A stretch of DNA of 64,000 nucleotides from Methylogaea oryzae (lineage in GTDB: Bacteria > Pseudomonadota > Gammaproteobacteria > Methylococcales > Methylococcaceae): NCBI RefSeq assembly GCF_019669985.1, contig NZ_AP019782.1:984501-1048500 (forward strand), in the 5' to 3' direction. This document shows positions 58,672 through 64,000 of the stretch, one piece after another. The notes under the pieces are model-generated. The model had not been told where the DNA came from, ran no database searches, and worked only from the letters and a program-made list of their open reading frames with translations. Numbering within the stretch: the stretch's first letter is position 1; every line of letters begins with the position of its first letter. A program made the translations under genes and the position numbers.

Positions 58672-61179
58672 TCATTGCGTCACCAGCACGCGCCGCGCCA
58701 GCAGGGCGGCGGCGTCCTCGGCGCAGACGGGCCGGCTGAACAGGTAGCCCTGCGCCTCGTCGCACTGGTGGGCGCGCAGGAAGCGCAGTTGCTCCAGGGT
58801 TTCCACGCCCTCGGCGACGACTCTCAGGTGCAGGTCGTGGGCCATGCTGATGACGGCGCTGACGATGGCCGCGTCGTCGCTGTCGTCGGCGATATCGCGC
58901 ACGAAGGACTGGTCGATTTTCAGCGCGTCGATGGGCAGCCGTTTCAGGTAGCTCAGGCTGGAGTAACCGGTGCCGAAATCGTCGATGGACAGGCGCACGC
59001 CGATTTTTCGCAGCTCCGCCAGCATGACGACGGCGCCGGCGGTGTCCTCCATCAACATGCTTTCGGTCAGCTCCAACTCCAGGTAGCGGGCGTCCAGGTC
59101 GCTTTGCCGCAGCGCGTCCAGCACCTGGTCCTTGAGGCGGCGTTGGCGGAATTGCAACGCCGACAGGTTGACGGCGACCGGCACCGCCAGCAGCCCTTGT
59201 TCCTGCCAGGCGCGGTTCTGGCGGCAGGCGGTTTGCAAGACCCAGTTGCCGATGGCGGCGATTTGGCCGGTGTCCTCGGCCAGGGGGATGAAGCGGCTGG
59301 GCGGCACCCAGCCGAGTTCCGGGTGTTCCCAGCGCAACAGCGCTTCCAGTCCGAGCACGCGCCCGCTGTCCGCATCCACTTTCGGTTGGTAGTGCAGGCG
59401 GAACTCCTCCCGCTCCAGGGCGCGCCGCAGGCTGGTTTCCATGGACAGCCGCTCCAGCGCGCCGGCGTTCATGCTGGGGGTGAAGAAGACGTAACTGTTG
59501 CGCCCGTCCTGCTTGGCGGTATACATGGCCGCGTCGGCGTTTCTCAGCAGGGTGTCGAAGTCCTCGCCGTCGTCCGGGCTGAGGGCGATGCCGATGCTGG
59601 GGGTGACGGCGAGCTGGTGAATACCCACCTGGAAAACCTCCTGCATGGACCGCAGGATTTTTTGCGCCACCTGCATGGCCTCGTCGCCGTTGCGGACTTC
59701 CGACAGCAGCACCACGAATTCGTCGCCGCCCAGGCGCGACACCGTGTCCGTTTCCCTCACGCTGTCGGACAGCCGCCGCGCCACTTCCACCAACAGGGCG
59801 TCGCCCACGGCATGGCCGAGGGAGTCGTTGATGAGCTTGAAACGGTCCAGATCGAGAAACAGCACGGCGGCGCGATTGCCGTGCCGTTGCCGTCCCGCCA
59901 GGGCCTGCACCACGCGGTCCCTCAGCAGCAGGCGATTGGGCAGATGGGTCAGCGGATCGTAATGGGCGAGAAATTCGATGTGTTCGGTGGCCGCTTTGAG
60001 CTTGCTGATGTCGGAGAAAATGCCGATGTGGTTGACGATTTCCCCCTTGTCGTTGCGGACGGTGGAAATGGACAGCCATTCGGGAAACACCTCGCCGTTT
60101 TTGCGGCGGTTCCAGATTTCGCCTTGCCAATGGCCGTCGGTCTGGATGGCGCTCCACATGGCCTGGTAAAAAGCCGCGTCCTGGCGGCCCGATTGCAGCA
60201 GTTTCGGGTTGCGGCCCAGCACTTCGTCGAGCCCGTAGCCGGTGAGGCGGGTGAAGGCCGGGTTGACGGAGACGATGTCGTTGTTGCTGTCGGTCACCAG
60301 GATGGCGTCCTGGCTTTGCGAGAACACCCCGGCCGACAAGCGCAGTTCCTGCTCGGAACGGCGCTGTTCGGCCAGGTCGCGCATCACCGCCAGCACTTCC
60401 TTGGGCGCTCCGCCGCTGTCGTGGCGCAGCAGCAATTGCAGAATGACCGGCGCTCGGCCGCCGTTCCGGCGCAGGAGTTCCAGCTCGAATTCTCGGGTGA
60501 AGCCGCGCACCCACAGCTCGGTTTTGAGCATCTCGTACAGCGGCTCGCGGAATTCCGGCGCGATCAGCTCGAACAGGTTCTCCCCCTGTATCGCCGCTTG
60601 ATCGCGGTAACCCAGCAGCCGCAGGAATGCTTCGTTGCATTCCAATATCTGCACATTCATGTCGGCCAGGCCGGCGGGTTCGGCCGGTTCGCCGCCCGCC
60701 ACGGAAATGGCGATATGGGACAAGTGGAACAGCAGGCGGTAGCGCTCTTCCACCTCGCGCAACGCGGCTTCCGCCCGCACCGCGCGGGCGCTGTTGAGCA
60801 GGGCTTGCAGTAGCGCGCCGGCGTCCACCGGCTTGACCACGTATTTGTCCACGCCCAGGTCGATGGCCTTTTGGAAATAGGCGGGCTCCTCGAAGGCCGT
60901 GGTGATGATGATGGGAGTGGTCGGGCTGAGCTCGCGGATGGCGGCGCCCATTTTCAGGCCGTCCATGACCGGCATGAGTATGTCGGTAATCACGATGTCC
61001 GGCTTGCGCCGCCGGAAGGCGTCCAGGCCCTTGCGGCCGTCGCTGGCGGTATACACGGCGGCGCAGCGGCGCTGGAGGAATTGCGCCAGCTGCTCGCGGA
61101 TTTCGTCCTCGTCCTCCACGTAGAGCACGGACAAGGTTTTGAGATAGCGCAGATCGTTGTCGTCGCGAGGCGTATCCAT
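58672..61179 (-). CDS. REC-PAS-GGDEF-EAL response regulator
   Basis: This 835-residue protein starts at ATG 61179. The receiver (10-125) has phospho-Asp in IVITDILMPVMDG. One or two PAS domains follow (about 145-400). The GGDEF motif is intact (RLGGDEFVVLL), as is the EAL region (GLEALLRW, DDFGTGYSSL). It could both make and degrade cyclic-di-GMP. It probably receives phosphate from a neighbouring histidine kinase. No membrane segments are present. Confidence 0.92.
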   Translation of the reverse strand: MDTPRDDNDLRYLKTLSVLYVEDEDEIREQLAQFLQRRCAAVYTASDGRKGLDAFRRRKPDIVITDILMPVMDGLKMGAAIRELSPTTPIIITTAFEEPAYFQKAIDLGVDKYVVKPVDAGALLQALLNSARAVRAEAALREVEERYRLLFHLSHIAISVAGGEPAEPAGLADMNVQILECNEAFLRLLGYRDQAAIQGENLFELIAPEFREPLYEMLKTELWVRGFTREFELELLRRNGGRAPVILQLLLRHDSGGAPKEVLAVMRDLAEQRRSEQELRLSAGVFSQSQDAILVTDSNNDIVSVNPAFTRLTGYGLDEVLGRNPKLLQSGRQDAAFYQAMWSAIQTDGHWQGEIWNRRKNGEVFPEWLSISTVRNDKGEIVNHIGIFSDISKLKAATEHIEFLAHYDPLTHLPNRLLLRDRVVQALAGRQRHGNRAAVLFLDLDRFKLINDSLGHAVGDALLVEVARRLSDSVRETDTVSRLGGDEFVVLLSEVRNGDEAMQVAQKILRSMQEVFQVGIHQLAVTPSIGIALSPDDGEDFDTLLRNADAAMYTAKQDGRNSYVFFTPSMNAGALERLSMETSLRRALEREEFRLHYQPKVDADSGRVLGLEALLRWEHPELGWVPPSRFIPLAEDTGQIAAIGNWVLQTACRQNRAWQEQGLLAVPVAVNLSALQFRQRRLKDQVLDALRQSDLDARYLELELTESMLMEDTAGAVVMLAELRKIGVRLSIDDFGTGYSSLSYLKRLPIDALKIDQSFVRDIADDSDDAAIVSAVISMAHDLHLRVVAEGVETLEQLRFLRAHQCDEAQGYLFSRPVCAEDAAALLARRVLVTQ

Positions 61180-61330
61180 ATCGGCACTGCGTGAGTTGGG
61201 AAAATGGATGCTAGCCGGGCGGCCCGCGGCCGCTCGGCTAGCCCTGGCGAAAGTGCGCGGGCGCGATTTTGAGTCTAGTGCCGCCCGGGAGAAAAACAAA
61301 TGCGAATCGCCGCCGGCCCGGCGGGTCAGG

Positions 61331-62236
61331 TTATCGGGCGGGCGGCAGGTTGAAGGTGGCGACGACGGTGTTGCCGTTGCCGTGGAATTCCAACCGGTCG
61401 CAGCTGAGCTTGTGCGCGATGGCGATGCCGCGCCCATGGGGATCGAATGCGCGTTCCGGGGAGAAGTCGAGGTAGTCCTGCCAGCCGAAGCCGTCGCCCT
61501 GGTCTTGAATGGTCAAGCTGATGCTGTCGGCTTGGCGCTGGAAAAAAACCTCTACGTGGCGCTCGCGGTATTCCGGCAGCTCCAAGCGGCGCTGCACTTC
61601 CTGCTGCCATGTCCCGGCCATGATCAGCGCGCTTTTGTCGGCGTAGGAAATTCCCAGGTTGCCGTGCTCGACCGCGTTCACCAGCAGCTCCTGCAGTCCT
61701 TGGATGGCGCGTTCCGGCTGCGGGCAAGCGCGGGCCAGGTAGTTGGCCAGCAGGCGGCCTTCATCGAGGGTGCGAAAACGGAAAGAGCCGCTGCACATCA
61801 AGGCCAGCGGGCGTTCGGCCCGGCGCACCTCTTCGACCAGCTGGCGGTATTCGTTCGCCTGGCTCACGGCGGCCTGCACCACCGCGATCAGCACTTCCGG
61901 TTGCAAGGGCTTGGTCAGGTAGTAATACGCGCCCTGGGTCAGTCCCTCCCGCACGCTGTCTCGATCGTCCTTCGCCGTTTCCATGATGACCGGCGTGTGG
62001 GTCAGCTCGGGATCGGCCTTGATGCGGCGCAGCAGATCCATGCCGTCCATGCCCGGCATGATCCGGTCCAGCAAGATGACATCGTAACCGGGGCGTTTGG
62101 CGCGCAGGTGCTCCCAAGCGGTCAGCCCGTCGGCGCAAACGGTGACCTCCATGCCTTGCGATTGGAGCAAGTCCTGGACGATGGTGGCGATGATTTCTTC
62201 GTCTTCGGCGAGGAGGATGCGCATCGGGGTAGGCAT
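61331..62236 (-). CDS. Response regulator with anti-sigma-type ATPase domain
   Basis: This 301-residue protein has a receiver at 4-125 with phospho-Asp in VILLDRIMPGMDG, then a HATPase_c-type domain (about 160-300) with the N box LQELLVNAVEHGNLG and DQGDGFGWQDYL. This resembles the RsbW-like serine kinase fold, so it may bind or phosphorylate a partner protein rather than a DNA target. It begins 43 bases after the hybrid kinase and is separated from the next gene by about 150 bases. Confidence 0.85.
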   Translation of the reverse strand: MPTPMRILLAEDEEIIATIVQDLLQSQGMEVTVCADGLTAWEHLRAKRPGYDVILLDRIMPGMDGMDLLRRIKADPELTHTPVIMETAKDDRDSVREGLTQGAYYYLTKPLQPEVLIAVVQAAVSQANEYRQLVEEVRRAERPLALMCSGSFRFRTLDEGRLLANYLARACPQPERAIQGLQELLVNAVEHGNLGISYADKSALIMAGTWQQEVQRRLELPEYRERHVEVFFQRQADSISLTIQDQGDGFGWQDYLDFSPERAFDPHGRGIAIAHKLSCDRLEFHGNGNTVVATFNLPPAR

Positions 62237-62279
62237 GGGTTTGGTTCCGGTTGAGTGATGGCGGCGCCGGCGGCGGGGG

Positions 62280-64000
62280 TTAGTTCGGTTTCAGCGTCGG
62301 TTGCATTTGCACAATGGCGCTCAGGGTCGCCAGCGCTCCGGCCATGTCGAAGCCCTCGATTTGCCGCGCCAGGGGCGCGGTGAGCGATGCGTCGACCCTG
62401 TCGGCGAGCAGCGGGCCCAATTCGCGCCAGGTGGCGATCGCCTGTATATCGTCCTCCGCCAGCTGCGTCTCCAGCCCCGCCACCAGGGCTTGAATGCGGG
62501 CGGACGGCGCACTGTCCTCCGGCGAGGGCGTCTCCGCGGGGGCGTACAGTTCGCCGATTTCCGCGCAAACCGCCGCCAGCGCGTTGCCCAGCAAATCGAG
62601 CAGGTCGGCGACTTCTCCTTCGTCGGCGCCGCTTTTGATCCTATGTTCCAGATCGTAGGCGATTTTGCGCAATTTTTCCGCCCCCAACGTGGCGGATACG
62701 CCCTTGAGCGAATGCGCCATGCGTTCGGCTCCTTGGAGATCGCCGTGGGTAAGCAGTTCCTGCAAGCGCAACGTGTCTTCGGCGTGGGTCTCGGCGAACT
62801 TGCGCAACATGCGGTGATAGCTCGGCACGTTGCCGCCGCTGTATTTCAGCCCGGCTTCCGCGTTGATCTGCTTTGTCGTGTCGGCGGCTCCATCGCCTGC
62901 CGTTTCCGCCGACGGCGGAGTGGTTTCCGCCTGGGAAGCGGGGGTTTTCGACCCCGGTATGAATTGCGCCAGGGTCCAGCACAGCCGGGCCGGATCGACC
63001 GGCTTGGAGATGAAGCCGTTCATGCCGGCCTCCTCGCAGCGCCTGCGGTCTTCCTCGAAGGCGTTGGCGGTCATCGCCAGGATGGGCAACTCGTTGTGCG
63101 CCGGGAGCTGCCGGATTCGGCGCGTCGCCTCCAGGCCGTCCATCACGGGCATCTGCATGTCCATCAGGACCAGGTCGTAACGCGTCCGTTCGATTTTTTC
63201 CATGGCCTCGCCGCCGTGGTTGGCGGTTTCGACCCGCAAGCCGTAGCCCTCCAGTATGCCCTTGGCTACTTCCTGGTTCAGTTGATTGTCCTCCACCAGC
63301 AGCACCAGCGCGCCCCGGCGCAGCGTCGCCGACGCCAGCGCGTCGGCCTCTTCGCTCAAGGCGCCCGCTTGGCCGCGCGCCAGGGACGCGGTGAACCAGA
63401 AGGTGCTGCCCTGGCCGAGCGCGCTGATCACGCCGGTTTCGCCGCCCATCATGCCGGCGAGTTTTCGGGAAATGGCCAATCCGAGCCCGGTGCCGCCGTA
63501 TTTGCGCGTGGTGGAGGATTCGCCTTGCTCGAAAACCTCGAACAGCTTGTCCTGCTGCGCTTCGTCTATGCCGACGCCGGAATCCTGCACTTCGAACCGC
63601 AACGTCACCCGCGTCGGACCTTCGGAAAGGATTTTGGCGCGCAGGATGATGACGCCGCGATCGGTGAATTTGACCGCGTTGCCGATGTAGTTGACCAGGA
63701 TCTGTCCCAGCCGCAGCGGATCGCCCTGCAACGGCAAGTCGTTCAGGCGGGGGTCGACTTCCTCGACCAGCGTCAGCCCTTTGCCGCTGATGCGGTCGGT
63801 CATCATGCTGCAAACGTGGTTGAGGGTGGCGGGGACGAGGAAAGTGATTTCCTCCAGGGTGAGCCGCGCCGCCTCGATTTTCGACAGGTCGAGGATGTCG
63901 TTGATGATGCCCAGCAGGTGTTTGCCGGATGCGATGATTTTATTGAGTTTGTCGCGATGGTCCGGCTGCCTGATTTGGCCTTGCAGCAGATGGGAGAAAC
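62280..64000 (-). CDS. Hybrid histidine kinase, C-terminal part (5' end outside window)
   Basis: The frame is open to the right edge, so the N-terminus is missing. The visible part has a HisKA tail (SGKHLLGIINDILDLSKIEA), HATPase_c (about 60-190, GTGLGLAIS), a receiver with DLVLMDMQMPVMDG and an Hpt domain near the C-terminus (AERMAHSLKGVSATLGAEKL) with the phospho-His. A phosphorelay from HK to REC to Hpt is therefore encoded, likely passing to one of the receivers downstream. Confidence 0.9.
   Translation of the reverse strand, partial: FSHLLQGQIRQPDHRDKLNKIIASGKHLLGIINDILDLSKIEAARLTLEEITFLVPATLNHVCSMMTDRISGKGLTLVEEVDPRLNDLPLQGDPLRLGQILVNYIGNAVKFTDRGVIILRAKILSEGPTRVTLRFEVQDSGVGIDEAQQDKLFEVFEQGESSTTRKYGGTGLGLAISRKLAGMMGGETGVISALGQGSTFWFTASLARGQAGALSEEADALASATLRRGALVLLVEDNQLNQEVAKGILEGYGLRVETANHGGEAMEKIERTRYDLVLMDMQMPVMDGLEATRRIRQLPAHNELPILAMTANAFEEDRRRCEEAGMNGFISKPVDPARLCWTLAQFIPGSKTPASQAETTPPSAETAGDGAADTTKQINAEAGLKYSGGNVPSYHRMLRKFAETHAEDTLRLQELLTHGDLQGAERMAHSLKGVSATLGAEKLRKIAYDLEHRIKSGADEGEVADLLDLLGNALAAVCAEIGELYAPAETPSPEDSAPSARIQALVAGLETQLAEDDIQAIATWRELGPLLADRVDASLTAPLARQIEGFDMAGALATLSAIVQMQPTLKPN

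Overview
This GC-rich window most likely comes from a gammaproteobacterial methanotroph (Methylococcales). The main evidence is an intact orphan copy of pmoC, a subunit of particulate methane monooxygenase, at 26.2 kb with all six metal ligands present. Palindromic REP-like repeats and a large nitrate-assimilation regulon fit that lifestyle. The genus cannot be fixed from the sequence alone.

Positions 1 to about 24.8 kb hold most of a Mu-like transposable prophage. It is transcribed almost entirely on the minus strand and runs off the left edge. From right to left it carries a divergent repressor and operator region (23.2-23.9 kb), a Ner-like regulator, the MuA transposase and MuB ATPase, a long middle operon of very small overlapping genes (including HU, DUF3164, DUF2786, GemA and Mor), and two tandem paralogous lipoprotein genes that look like cargo. 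The lysis genes follow, then the canonical Mu late order gp25-gp26-gp27-terminase-portal-F-G-I-T-gp35-gp36. Two unexplained small genes sit between gp27 and the terminase.

From 24.9 to 29.5 kb is host sequence: a small lipoprotein, two small conserved-looking genes, pmoC, ftsH and a Nif11-type gene. pmoC and ftsH are co-oriented neighbours.

From 29.6 to 53.4 kb all genes are on the minus strand and form a nitrate regulon. It contains a chemoreceptor, a free-standing copy of its sensor region and a soluble CheW fusion; NasT (an ANTAR antiterminator); nitrate reductase; the nitrite reductase subunits NirB and NirD; a PP2C/protein-kinase fusion; an MFS nitrate transporter; a porin; the NrtABD transporter; and NasS, the nitrate sensor that partners NasT. 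Five transcription units (chemoreceptor, nirB, MFS transporter, nrtA, nasS) each have the same arrangement upstream: a sigma-54 promoter (GG and GC elements 10 nt apart), two small hairpins with six-base loops of the ANTAR type, and an intrinsic terminator whose 5' arm overlaps the second hairpin. This reads as dual control by nitrogen status (NtrC/RpoN) and nitrate (NasS/NasT), and it includes a chemotaxis receptor.

A short degenerate type I-E CRISPR array without cas genes sits at 42.9-43.1 kb. Its second spacer matches the resident prophage's major capsid gene at 28 of 32 positions, with a perfect seed and an AAG PAM.

From 53.4 kb to the right edge is a signalling cluster: a 1,728-residue kinase-like/ATPase/GAF/histidine kinase, a REC-PAS-GGDEF-EAL protein, a REC-ATPase protein and a hybrid histidine kinase cut by the window edge.
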